This document shows positions 8,521-16,969 of a DNA stretch of 64,000 nucleotides, piece after piece. Source of the DNA: Flavobacterium geliluteum (GTDB lineage Bacteria > Bacteroidota > Bacteroidia > Flavobacteriales > Flavobacteriaceae); the NCBI RefSeq assembly GCF_017948595.1, contig NZ_JAGFBV010000019.1:1-64000 (forward strand). The letters run 5' to 3'. Every line of letters starts with the position of its first letter. Positions within the stretch are counted from its first letter, which is position 1. The notes under the pieces are model-generated. The model was not told the origin of the DNA. It saw only the letters and a program-made list of their open reading frames with translations, and did not search any database. Both the position numbers and the translations under genes were made by a program.

Positions 8521-9597
8521 ATGAAAAAAATAATACTTACAGCTTTAATCGCTTTTGGTTTTAGCAATTTGCAGGCACAAGAAGAATCAAAAAGTGTCCT
8601 TACTTTTTCGGGATATGTAGATACTTACTACAGTTATGATTTTGGAAAACCAGACAATCATGCGCGTCCGGGATTTTTTTACAATTATAATAAAAGCAAC
8701 GAAGTCAACCTAAATTTGGGTCTGGCAAAAGTGAATTACTCAAAAGATAATGTTCGTGGAAATTTTGCTTTGATGGCAGGAACTTATGCCGAATATAACA
8801 TGGCGGCTGAACAAGGTTTACTGAAAAACGTTTACGAAGCCAATGTAGGCGTGAAGATTTCGCAACGCCATAATTTATGGATTGATGCCGGAATTATGCC
8901 TTCGCATATTGGTTTTGAAAGCGCAATTGGCAAAGATTGCCAGACTCTAACCCGAAGTATTCTGGCCGAAAACTCGCCTTATTATGAAGCGGGAGTGAAA
9001 ATTGGTTACACATCAGCATCCGGAAAATGGTACCTGGCTGGAATGTATTTGAATGGCTGGCAACGAATTCAGAAAGTAGAAAGCAATCATACGCCTGCTT
9101 TTGGAACGCAGATTACTTATAAACCATCGGACAGAGTGGCTTTAAACTGGAGCACTTATGTTGGAAATGAGCAGCCCGATATTGATAAAAAATGGCGTTA
9201 TTTTAATGACTTTTACGGACAATTTAAGGTAACAGATAAAACAAATGTTACAGCTGGTGTTGATGTTGGCTCGCAACAATCGGCTAAAAATAGTAACAAA
9301 TATGATACTTGGTTTTCGCCAGTTCTGATTCTGCAATACAAACCAACAGATAAAATTCAGTTGGCAGCGCGTGGCGAATATTACAGTGATGAAAAAGGTG
9401 TGATTATCCCGACTGAAACACCAAACGGTTTTAAAACTTACGGCTTTTCGGCTAATTTTGATTACTTAATCACTGATAATGTTATGTTTAGAATTGAAGC
9501 CAGAAATCTTTCGAGCAAAGATGAAATTTTCACAAAAGACAATCTTCCAACGGATAGTAATACGTTTGTAACGACTTCGTTGGCGATTTCATTTTAA
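8521..9597 (+). CDS. Outer-membrane beta-barrel porin, BBP2-like, in the kdp locus
   Basis: Starting at ATG 8521 the protein has 358 residues with a signal peptide (KKIILTALIAFGFSNLQAQ) and then SGYVDTYYSYDF, typical of the putative beta-barrel porin-2 family. Alternating hydrophobic strands continue to a C-terminal TTSLAISF ending in Phe, as outer-membrane barrels do. An upstream in-frame ATG at 8509 would put charged residues ahead of the signal peptide and overlaps the palindrome, so I prefer 8521. The likely job is passage of ions or small solutes across the outer membrane to feed KdpFABC; that role is inferred from position only. Confidence 0.85.
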   Translation: MKKIILTALIAFGFSNLQAQEESKSVLTFSGYVDTYYSYDFGKPDNHARPGFFYNYNKSNEVNLNLGLAKVNYSKDNVRGNFALMAGTYAEYNMAAEQGLLKNVYEANVGVKISQRHNLWIDAGIMPSHIGFESAIGKDCQTLTRSILAENSPYYEAGVKIGYTSASGKWYLAGMYLNGWQRIQKVESNHTPAFGTQITYKPSDRVALNWSTYVGNEQPDIDKKWRYFNDFYGQFKVTDKTNVTAGVDVGSQQSAKNSNKYDTWFSPVLILQYKPTDKIQLAARGEYYSDEKGVIIPTETPNGFKTYGFSANFDYLITDNVMFRIEARNLSSKDEIFTKDNLPTDSNTFVTTSLAISF

Positions 9598-9609
9598 TAT
9601 AGTGAAATG

Positions 9610-9660
9610 TTTTTTGTAAAATGTAAAATGTCTTCAATACATCTTACATTTTACAAAAAA
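9610..9660. repeat. 22-bp hairpin between the porin gene and kdpD
   Basis: Bases 9610-9631 pair with 9639-9660 with a single mismatch, around a 7-base loop. The arms are built of TTACATTTTAC-type words that recur in other spacers of this locus. Confidence 0.7.
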
Positions 9661-9678
9661 TATCTTACCTCGTAAAAT

Positions 9679-10800
9679 ATGGAACAGAAAAATAACGCAC
9701 AGCACTTTCTCAATTTGATTCAGAAATCAAGAAAAGGAAAGTTTAAAGTTTACATTGGTATGAGTGCTGGTGTGGGCAAGACTTTTCGTATGCTGCAAGA
9801 AGCACATTCGTTGCTTAAGAACGGAATTGATGTGAAAATTGGTTACATCGAAACCCATATGCGCAAGGAAACCCACGAGCTCTTGTTTGGTTTGCCTGTG
9901 ATTCCGCGAAGGACAATTTTTTATAAAGGCAAAGAATTGGAAGAACTCGATGTACAAGCTATTATAAATCTGAGACCTGAAGTGGTAATTGTGGATGAAC
10001 TGGCGCATACCAATATTGAAGGGAGTAAAAATGAAAAACGCTGGCAGGATGTTTTAGAGATTCTGGAAGCAGGAATCAACGTGATTTCGGCGGTAAATAT
10101 TCAGCATATTGAGAGTTTAAACCAGGACGTAAAACGCATTACAGGCATTGATGTTCAGGAGCGAATTCCGGATAATGTTTTGCGCTTGGCGGATGAAGTG
10201 GTCAATATAGATTTGACCTCTGAAGATTTGATTGCCCGTTTAAAAGAAGGAAAAATTTATACGGCAGACAAAATTCAGACCGCATTGACTAATTTTTTTA
10301 AGTCGGAACAAATTTTACAATTACGAGAATTGGCGTTGAAAGAAGTAGCGAGCCAAGTCGTTCGAAAAGTAGAAAATGAAGTTCCTAAGCTCCAAGCCTT
10401 AAAGCACGAAAAGCTTCTGGCTTGCATTAGTAGCAATGATAAAACAGCCAAAATAGTCATCAGAAAAGCGGCGCGTCTGGCGAGTTATTACAACGGAATG
10501 TGGTATGTTTTGTATGTTGAAACGCCACAGGAAAGCAGTACCAAAATAGCATTAGACAAACAACGTCATTTGATTAATAATTTTAAATTAGCAGTGCAAT
10601 TAGGTGCAGAAGTCATTAAAATAGAAAACAAAAACATTGCAGATGCTATTTTAATGACCGTAGAAGAAAAACAAATTACAACTGTTTGCATCGGAAAACC
10701 GCATTTAAACTTATTTAAAGTAATTTTGTCTACAACAATTTTTAGACGTTTATTAAATCGTCTTTCGTTATCAAATGTTGATCTTGTTATACTTTCGTGA
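9679..10800 (+). CDS. kdpD: KdpD sensor protein lacking the kinase module
   Basis: The 373-residue protein covers only the cytoplasmic N-terminal part of classical KdpD. It has the KdpD domain with a Walker A-like GMSAGVGKTFRML (near 28-40) and VIVDELAHTN (near 107-116), followed by a universal-stress-like domain from about 245 to the end (LLACISSNDKTAKIVIRKAARLA at its start). It lacks the four membrane helices and histidine kinase of E. coli KdpD (about 890 residues). The separate kinase at 10931 probably supplies them. It likely senses the K+ or ATP state. Bacteroidota often have such a split arrangement. Confidence 0.93.
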   Translation: MEQKNNAQHFLNLIQKSRKGKFKVYIGMSAGVGKTFRMLQEAHSLLKNGIDVKIGYIETHMRKETHELLFGLPVIPRRTIFYKGKELEELDVQAIINLRPEVVIVDELAHTNIEGSKNEKRWQDVLEILEAGINVISAVNIQHIESLNQDVKRITGIDVQERIPDNVLRLADEVVNIDLTSEDLIARLKEGKIYTADKIQTALTNFFKSEQILQLRELALKEVASQVVRKVENEVPKLQALKHEKLLACISSNDKTAKIVIRKAARLASYYNGMWYVLYVETPQESSTKIALDKQRHLINNFKLAVQLGAEVIKIENKNIADAILMTVEEKQITTVCIGKPHLNLFKVILSTTIFRRLLNRLSLSNVDLVILS

Positions 10801-10815
10801 AATGAAAAATGACGT

Positions 10816-10856
10816 ATGTGAGATGTAATATAGATTTTTTAATAGCCATCTCACAT
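10816..10856. repeat. 10-bp hairpin between kdpD and the histidine kinase
   Basis: ATGTGAGATG (10816-10825) pairs perfectly with CATCTCACAT (10847-10856). It has no T run, so it is not an obvious terminator. Confidence 0.65.
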
Positions 10857-10895
10857 TTTACAAATAACATTTTACACTAATAATAATTAAATTTA

Positions 10896-10925
10896 GAGGA
10901 TGAGGTTGCTTCGTTCCTCGCAATG
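10896..10925. repeat. Palindrome with TTCGTTCCTC loop, copy c, abutting a start codon
   Basis: TTGC (10906-10909) and GCAA (10920-10923) enclose TTCGTTCCTC, with a further G-T pair outside. The element ends about five bases before the histidine-kinase ATG at 10931. Confidence 0.65.
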
Positions 10926-10930
10926 ATATC

Positions 10931-12658
10931 ATGAGAATTAAGACCAAATTGAATCTGGGCGTTGGATTGTTATTTCTTTTAATAATAATTCTTTCATTAG
11001 TGAGTGCTTTTTATATTTTTTCGATAAAAAAAGACACAGAGAATATTCTTAAAGCCAATTACAATACACTGGAATATTCCAGAAATATGCTTTTGTCTTT
11101 AGACGAGATTAGAACCAACACAGATAATGATACTGCCATTCGTACTTTTAAAGAAAATCTCCAGAAACAAACGCAAAACATAACCGAAACAGGTGAGCAA
11201 AAAGTAACGGATAATGTGAAGGTAAATTTTGCTCTTTTAGAAAAAAACAGGTCGAGCGAAGTTGCTAAAACCCAAATTAGGCAAGATATTTTTGCGATTA
11301 TGAAACTCAATATGAATGCCATAAAGCAAAAGAGCGATATTGCCAAACATACTGCCGAAACAGCCAATTTATGGATTGCTATTGTAGGTACTTTATGCTT
11401 TTTGATCGCCTTTAATTTATTGATTAATTTACCGCATAACATTGCCAATCCGATTAAAGAACTGACTTTAAGCATCAAGGAAATTGCCAATAAAAATTAT
11501 TCGGAGCGCGTACATTTTACCAATCATAACGAATATGGCGATCTAGCTAAATCGTTTAATACCATGGCACAAAAACTCGAAGAATACAATAGTAGCAATT
11601 TGTACAAACTGTTTTTTGAAAAAAAACGCCTCGAAACGCTTATCAATAATATGCACGATCCTATTATTGGACTCGATCAGGAAGGTGTGATTTTATTTGT
11701 GAATGATGAAGCGCTAAAAATTATTGGCCTGAAATCGGAAGATGTTATCGGAAAATCGGCTTCTCATCTGGCTTTATCAAATGATTTGATTCGTTCTCTG
11801 ATTTTGAAAGAACTTGCAAGCGATACTCAGAAAAAACAACCCATGAAGATTTTTGCCAATGAAAAAGAGAGTTATTTTGACAAAGAAACACTCAATATCA
11901 CGATAACTCCCACGGGCGAAGAAAATGAAATTAACATTGGGGACGTGATTATTTTGCGAAATATTACCTTATTTAAAGAACTTGATTTTGCGAAAACCAA
12001 TTTTATTGCAACGGTTTCGCACGAATTAAAAACCCCAATCGCTTCTATCAAATTAAGCCTTCAATTGCTTGAAAATGCCAAAACTGGCGACATGAATGAT
12101 GACCAAAAACAATTAGTAGAAAGCATCAAAGATGACAGCCAAAGATTGCTTAAAATTACTGGCGAATTACTGAATTTATCACAATTAGAGACAGGAAATA
12201 TCCAGTTGAATATCGAAAAAAGTAATCCGTACGCCATTGTCAATTATGCTACCGAAGCGGTAAAAGTGCAAGCCGATCAAAAGCAAATAAAACTCATCAT
12301 TGATGCTCCTGAACACCTGTCTCAAGTAAAAGCAGACAGCGAAAAAACAGGCTGGGTTTTGATTAATTATTTGTCGAATGCCATTACTTATTCATCTGAA
12401 AAAAGCACAATTATCATCCGATTAAAAGAAGAAAACAATCAGATTGTATTTCAAGTAATTGATACCGGAAAAGGAATTGACGCACGTTATAAAGACAAAG
12501 TTTTTGATAAATATTTTCAGATTCCGGGAAGTCAAAAATCAGGAACAGGATTAGGTTTGGCGATCAGCAAAGAATTTATCGAAGCCCAAAACGGAACTAT
12601 TGGTGTAGAAAGCAATTTAGGATTGGGAAGTACTTTTTGGTTTGCACTGAAAATGTAA
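10931..12658 (+). CDS. HAMP/PAS sensor histidine kinase, probable partner of KdpD and the NtrC-type regulator
   Basis: The 575-residue inner-membrane kinase has a helix at about 8-30, an extracytoplasmic segment of about 110 residues, a second helix near 147-168, HAMP to about 222, PAS near 230-340, then HisKA with the phospho-acceptor in ATVSHELKTPIASIK. The ATPase follows, with N box LINYLSNAITYS, DTGKGID and GTGLGLAISKEF. It replaces the kinase half missing from the KdpD protein encoded just upstream and probably phosphorylates Asp53 of the regulator at 1460-2800. The pairing is inferred from shared locus. No terminator is obvious in the 262 bases that follow, which hold nothing else I can identify. 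Confidence 0.92.
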   Translation: MRIKTKLNLGVGLLFLLIIILSLVSAFYIFSIKKDTENILKANYNTLEYSRNMLLSLDEIRTNTDNDTAIRTFKENLQKQTQNITETGEQKVTDNVKVNFALLEKNRSSEVAKTQIRQDIFAIMKLNMNAIKQKSDIAKHTAETANLWIAIVGTLCFLIAFNLLINLPHNIANPIKELTLSIKEIANKNYSERVHFTNHNEYGDLAKSFNTMAQKLEEYNSSNLYKLFFEKKRLETLINNMHDPIIGLDQEGVILFVNDEALKIIGLKSEDVIGKSASHLALSNDLIRSLILKELASDTQKKQPMKIFANEKESYFDKETLNITITPTGEENEINIGDVIILRNITLFKELDFAKTNFIATVSHELKTPIASIKLSLQLLENAKTGDMNDDQKQLVESIKDDSQRLLKITGELLNLSQLETGNIQLNIEKSNPYAIVNYATEAVKVQADQKQIKLIIDAPEHLSQVKADSEKTGWVLINYLSNAITYSSEKSTIIIRLKEENNQIVFQVIDTGKGIDARYKDKVFDKYFQIPGSQKSGTGLGLAISKEFIEAQNGTIGVESNLGLGSTFWFALKM

Positions 12659-12920
12659 ATGGTGTATACTTTTCTAAAAATAAATCTTTTTTTGAGTATT
12701 AAAAAGATTGAATACCAACATAACAAGACCATAAGAGAAATTTACTCTCCCGAATTGGGGACTCAAAAAAGATAAATTTTTCAAAAGCTTTTCAGACTAT
12801 TTTTTAATTCCTCTGAACAATTTTTATATGAATTAAATTTTGAACAGCAATCCTATATAGAAACAACTTAAAATAGAATAAAAATTGATGATTTTCATAA
12901 ATGAAAGACTAAAATAGAAC

Positions 12921-13697
12921 TCAATTCGTCCCCGAAGTATTATTCTTAATCTCCATCACTTCTCTTTTTACTTCCAAAAGCAAATCTTTCATACTTTGCG
13001 ATTCTGTCAATTCGTGTCGTTTATCGCTACGCCCTATATTGCATTCGTATTCCCAAATTTCTAAAATATCCGAAGCTTTCACTTCATAATTAGGATAAAA
13101 CCGATTGTCTGATTCTAACACCAAAGCATTTTTTTTGTTTTTATTGAGGCGTTTGTACACCATTCCTTCATTTTTGGTAATCAAGATATATGTTTTACCA
13201 TCCATGACCTCTCCTAACCTTTCGACATAACGCCCGATAATAATACTTCCATCTTCGTGTGGTGGCATAGAATCGCCTTCTACAGGAAATCCTCGGTGTT
13301 TACCAGGCCCTAAAAACGGCAACGAAATTTGCTGTAAACTTTCAATATATTCTGGATCGGCATATCCGTTGAGGTAACCTGCTTTTGCTTTTTGAGATAC
13401 AATTTCGATATAATTTTCTCCAAATTGATCCACTTGTATTGGCAGAATGAGTCGGTTGCCTTCTAGTTTAATCAAGTTTTCTATATTGATTTTGCGTATA
13501 TCAACAGACAATAATAAATCGATACTCATGTGAAAATATAAGGCGATTTGCTTTAAAATGTCGTACGGTGCTTCGGAAGTTCCATCTTCGTATTTTACGT
13601 ATCTTCCTCGGGTAATCTTCAGGTTTCCAGCTAATTTCTCTTGTGATATTTTATGCTTAACCCTCAATGCTCTGATATTGTCTGAAAATAAGGACAT
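12921..13697 (-). CDS. LexA-like repressor: XRE helix-turn-helix plus S24 peptidase domain
   Basis: I chose ATG 13697 (258 residues, MSLFSDNIRALRVKHK) because a longer frame would run through the divergent promoter region. An XRE helix-turn-helix at about 8-62 is followed by an S24 self-cleavage domain with the expected Ala106-Gly107 (KAKAGYL), catalytic Ser143 (EGDSM) and Lys182 (VYKRL). Proteins of this type cleave themselves when RecA filaments form after DNA damage. It lies divergent from umuDC, so it is the obvious candidate repressor of that operon. The window holds no classical LexA. Confidence 0.9.
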   Translation of the reverse strand: MSLFSDNIRALRVKHKISQEKLAGNLKITRGRYVKYEDGTSEAPYDILKQIALYFHMSIDLLLSVDIRKINIENLIKLEGNRLILPIQVDQFGENYIEIVSQKAKAGYLNGYADPEYIESLQQISLPFLGPGKHRGFPVEGDSMPPHEDGSIIIGRYVERLGEVMDGKTYILITKNEGMVYKRLNKNKKNALVLESDNRFYPNYEVKASDILEIWEYECNIGRSDKRHELTESQSMKDLLLEVKREVMEIKNNTSGTN

Positions 13698-13723
13698 AAT
13701 TAATTTGTTATAATTTGGAACAT

Positions 13724-13731
13724 CAAATATA
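13724..13731 (-). promoter_or_regulatory. -7 element (TATATTTG) for the S24 repressor
   Basis: The minus strand reads TATATTTG, a full match to TAnnTTTG, 27 bases upstream of the repressor start. It is back to back with the umuD -7 element at 13755, with 23 bases between them. Confidence 0.5.
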
Positions 13732-13754
13732 CGAAAAAATGTTACCGTCTGTGT

Positions 13755-13762
13755 TAATTTTG
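13755..13762 (+). promoter_or_regulatory. -7 element (TAATTTTG) for the umuDC operon
   Basis: TAATTTTG matches TAnnTTTG and lies 32 bases before the preferred umuD start at 13795. No good -33 TTTG is present. Confidence 0.5.
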
Positions 13763-13763
13763 T

Positions 13764-13780
13764 AATGTTAAAAAAACATT
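13764..13780. promoter_or_regulatory. Candidate operator AATGTT-N5-AACATT in the umuD leader
   Basis: AATGTT (13764-13769) and AACATT (13775-13780) are perfect inverted 6-mers directly after the umuD -7 element, where a bound repressor would block transcription. A second copy of the half-word AATGTTA is at 13738-13744, and AACAT at 13719-13723 makes a wider inverted pair across the repressor -7 element. This is pattern-based inference. Confidence 0.35.
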
Positions 13781-13794
13781 TTTTTGAAGTGATT

Positions 13795-14244
13795 ATGAAA
13801 TTGAGAAGAACAAATACCACAGCATCAATAAAATTATACATTCCGGATGTCAGTTCGGAAGTAAAACTGCCTTTTTTTGACGTTGGTATCAGCGCAGGAT
13901 TTCCTTCGCCTGCAGATGACTTTATCGAATTATCGATTGATCTCAACAAAGAATTCATCAAACACAAATACACTACTTATTTTGCCCGGGTAAAAGGACA
14001 TTCTATGAAAAATGCTGGTATCAATGATGGTGATTTGTTGATAATTGATAAAAGTCTGGAACCACAAAACAATAAGATTGCCGTCTGTCAAATTGATGGC
14101 GAATTTACCGTAAAACGCATCAGAATAGAAAAAGATATCATCTGGCTTATTGCCGAAAATGAAGATTATCAGCCTATAAAAGTGACTCCCGAAAATAATT
14201 TTGTGATTTGGGGAATTGTGATTCATAGTATTAAATCTTTTTAA
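13795..14244 (+). CDS. umuD: UmuD-like S24 peptidase, DNA polymerase V accessory subunit
   Basis: From ATG 13795 the protein has 149 residues. It shows the self-cleavage dipeptide Ala34-Gly35 (ISAGFPSPADD), catalytic Ser70 (VKGHSM) and Lys107 (TVKRIR), the complete UmuD set. Cleaved UmuD' activates the Y-family polymerase encoded 25 bases downstream, allowing synthesis across damaged bases. An upstream in-frame ATG at 13765 overlaps the candidate operator and adds a non-conserved leader, so I reject it. First gene of a four-gene operon under the divergent S24 repressor. Confidence 0.93.
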   Translation: MKLRRTNTTASIKLYIPDVSSEVKLPFFDVGISAGFPSPADDFIELSIDLNKEFIKHKYTTYFARVKGHSMKNAGINDGDLLIIDKSLEPQNNKIAVCQIDGEFTVKRIRIEKDIIWLIAENEDYQPIKVTPENNFVIWGIVIHSIKSF

Positions 14245-14269
14245 ATAGAAATAAAAAATACGTTTAGAA

Positions 14270-15529
14270 ATGTTTGCTTTAGTCGATTGTAACAATTTTT
14301 ATGCTTCTTGCCAAAGAGTATTTGAGCCGCATTTAAGAGGAAAACCTATCGTTATTCTCTCTAACAATGATGGCTGTGTGATCTCGCGCTCTGATGAAGC
14401 CAAGGCTTTGGGCATACCGATGGCAATTCCTGCTTTTAAGTATGAAGCTATTTTTAAAGAAAAAAATATTTTTGTCTTTTCTTCCAATTATCCGCTGTAC
14501 GGCGACATGAGCAATCGTGTAATGAACCTGCTTCAAACATATACTCCCGAAATCGAAATTTACAGTATTGATGAAGCTTTCTTGAAATTTTCAGGTTACG
14601 ATTTATTTGATCTGAATACGTTGGGTTTAAAAATGCGAAAAGAAGTAACACAAGGAACAGGCATTCCGGTTAGTATAGGTTTTGCGCCTACTAAAGCTTT
14701 GGCCAAAGTAGCGAATAAAATTGCCCGAAAATTTGCAGATCGTACTCAGGGTGTTTATTGTATTGACTCTGAAGAAAAAAGAATTAAAGCATTAAAGTGG
14801 ACTAAAATTGAAGATGTTTGGGGAATTGGAAGAAAACATGCCAAACGGATGAAATTAAAAAAAATTAATACCGCTTATGAATTTACCCAATTTCCGGATG
14901 CCTGGGTAAGGAAAGAAATGTCTGTCGTTGGGCTTCGATTAAAACATGAATTAGAAGGGAAACCGACTTTGGGATTAGAAGATGCCAAAGACCGAAAAAT
15001 GATTGCCACTACCAGATCTTTCGAAAAAAGGTATACTGGTTATGAAGAAATTTCAGAACGAATCAGCACGTTTACAGCTTCTTGCGCTGAAAAATTAAGG
15101 CGCCAGGATTGTCATTGTAATATGGTAACTGTTTTTATCCAGACTAGTTTTTTAAAAAACGAAAACTCACAATATTCAAGAAGTATTACCATTACTACTG
15201 ATTTTCCAACCAATTCGACAATAGAACTTAATGAGGCCGCACAAAAAGGATTTAAAGCTATTTTTAAAAAAGGCTATCGTTATAAAAAAGCGGGTGTTAT
15301 TGTAATGGGTTTGACACCAAACAGCGAAACACAGCTTAGTTTATTCGAAGCTTCAAATCCTAAACATCAGCCATTAATGAGGGCGATTGATAAAATGAAC
15401 CAAAATTATGGTAACAATAAAATTAAATTCGGCGTGCAGTCTTTGGGACGTCAATGGAAAATGAAGCAGGATAGATTGTCTCCCAAGTTTTCTACTTCAC
15501 TAAAAGATGTTATTACCGTTAAGGCTTAA
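14270..15529 (+). CDS. umuC: UmuC-like Y-family translesion DNA polymerase
   Basis: The 419-residue protein begins MFALVDCNNFYASC with the first catalytic Asp at residue 6. The second acidic pair is in EIYSIDEAF near residues 99-107, followed by SIGFAPTKALAKVANKIA and a thumb with WGIGRKHAKRM. The C-terminal part contains SLFEASNP and ends with the typical UmuC tail around FGVQSLGRQWKMKQDRLSP. It is the catalytic subunit of polymerase V and depends on cleaved UmuD. Length is normal for UmuC (about 420). Confidence 0.95.
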   Translation: MFALVDCNNFYASCQRVFEPHLRGKPIVILSNNDGCVISRSDEAKALGIPMAIPAFKYEAIFKEKNIFVFSSNYPLYGDMSNRVMNLLQTYTPEIEIYSIDEAFLKFSGYDLFDLNTLGLKMRKEVTQGTGIPVSIGFAPTKALAKVANKIARKFADRTQGVYCIDSEEKRIKALKWTKIEDVWGIGRKHAKRMKLKKINTAYEFTQFPDAWVRKEMSVVGLRLKHELEGKPTLGLEDAKDRKMIATTRSFEKRYTGYEEISERISTFTASCAEKLRRQDCHCNMVTVFIQTSFLKNENSQYSRSITITTDFPTNSTIELNEAAQKGFKAIFKKGYRYKKAGVIVMGLTPNSETQLSLFEASNPKHQPLMRAIDKMNQNYGNNKIKFGVQSLGRQWKMKQDRLSPKFSTSLKDVITVKA

Positions 15530-15565
15530 TCAGAAAAATAATGTATTTCACATTCTACAAATAAG

Positions 15566-16969
15566 ATGAAAAAGCAAGAATATGCCATAGTAGATATCGA
15601 AACCACCGGTGGTAACGCTAGTGGCAGCCGCATTACAGAAATTGCCATTGTCATTCACGACGGAACAAGTGTCATCGATCGTTTTGAGACACTTGTCAAT
15701 CCGGAGAAAGAGATTCCGGCGTCTATTTTTGCATTAACAGGCATTAATAACAAAATGGTATCTAATGCCCCCATCTTTGATGCTATTTCAGACAAAGTGT
15801 TAGAAATGCTTACCGACCGTATTTTCGTTGCTCATAATGTAAACTTCGATTATTCTTTTGTACGACATCAACTTGAACAAGCCGGATTTAAGTGGACAGC
15901 AAAAAAACTTTGCACTGTACGCGCAGCGAGAAAAATCAAACCCGGTTTGGTTTCTTACAGCTTAGGAAACCTTTGTGGAGCATTAGATATTCCTTTAGAA
16001 AATCGGCATCGCGCTGGCGGAGATGCAGATGCTACTGCCCTGTTATTTTCCCGATTACTCGAATGGGATAAGGAAGGCGAAATCGAAAAAATGATCAAGA
16101 AAACGGCACAAGATCAACGCTTGCCGCCAAATTTACCACCCAGCGATTTTGATCAATTGCCAGAGAAACCAGGAGTGTATTATTTTTATAATGAAGTCAA
16201 AAAAGTAATTTATATCGGCAAAGCGATCAACTTAAAAAAACGCGTAGCTTCTCATTTTACCGGCCATAAAATCAATCCGCAAAGGCAAAATTTTTTAAGA
16301 GACATTTACGGAATCTCTTTTGAAATTTGTGCTACCGAGTTAATGGCGCTACTACTAGAATGTATAGAAATCAAACAGCTCTGGCCAACATACAACAGAG
16401 CATTAAAACGCTTTGAGCCCAAGTACGGACTTTATCAATACGAAGCTCGTAGTGGGTATAAATATTTGGGTATTGGAAAACTGAGTAAATTTCAAACATG
16501 TATCGAATCTTTCAATAGTTTGTACGAGGGGATCAATGTACTGCGCAACTTAGCCCAGCAGTTTGAAATTGATCATCGATTCTGCAAATATTGTGTAGCG
16601 ACAGAAGGGGAAAATATCTTAAACAATACTCTTACCGATTTGCCAGATGCGACACTTCATAACGGAAAAATCGAAAGTGTCATTGATTTTTTAGTAAGCA
16701 ACAGACCCGATTTTGCTATCATTGACAAAGGCAGATCAGCAGAAGAACGCAGTTGTATTTGGGTAGAAAAAGGGCATTTTTATGGTATGGGCTATTTTAC
16801 AACCGATGTTGCTCTTACCGATCCATCGGAGGTAAAAAACTACGTTACGCCCTACAGAAGTAACCAATACATCATGCATTTAATCTACACTTATGCGGAG
16901 AAATATCCGGGTAAAGTTTTTTTCAACAAACCATTGACAAAAAATAAAGGGAATAATGAAACTATTTAA
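15566..16969 (+). CDS. DnaQ-type 3'-5' exonuclease fused to a UvrC/Cho-type GIY-YIG nuclease
   Basis: The 467-residue fusion has two parts. Residues about 1-175 form a DEDD exonuclease: IVDIETTGG, HNVNFDYSFVRHQL and HRAGGDADATA carry the three motifs. Residues about 195-290 form a GIY-YIG domain: PEKPGVYYFYNEVKKVIYIG, then KAINLKKRVASHF, as in UvrC and Cho. The C-terminal 170 residues are less familiar. Similar exonuclease/UvrC-N fusions are known in actinobacteria and Bacteroidota. It sits 36 bases after umuC and overlaps the AlkB gene by 14 bases, so it probably acts in the same damage response. Its exact substrate is unknown. Confidence 0.88.
   Translation: MKKQEYAIVDIETTGGNASGSRITEIAIVIHDGTSVIDRFETLVNPEKEIPASIFALTGINNKMVSNAPIFDAISDKVLEMLTDRIFVAHNVNFDYSFVRHQLEQAGFKWTAKKLCTVRAARKIKPGLVSYSLGNLCGALDIPLENRHRAGGDADATALLFSRLLEWDKEGEIEKMIKKTAQDQRLPPNLPPSDFDQLPEKPGVYYFYNEVKKVIYIGKAINLKKRVASHFTGHKINPQRQNFLRDIYGISFEICATELMALLLECIEIKQLWPTYNRALKRFEPKYGLYQYEARSGYKYLGIGKLSKFQTCIESFNSLYEGINVLRNLAQQFEIDHRFCKYCVATEGENILNNTLTDLPDATLHNGKIESVIDFLVSNRPDFAIIDKGRSAEERSCIWVEKGHFYGMGYFTTDVALTDPSEVKNYVTPYRSNQYIMHLIYTYAEKYPGKVFFNKPLTKNKGNNETI

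Noticed and set aside
13698..13973. N-terminal extension of the S24 repressor
   Set aside because: It would run antisense through the umuD promoter and the umuD coding start; the helix-turn-helix begins right after the ATG at 13697.
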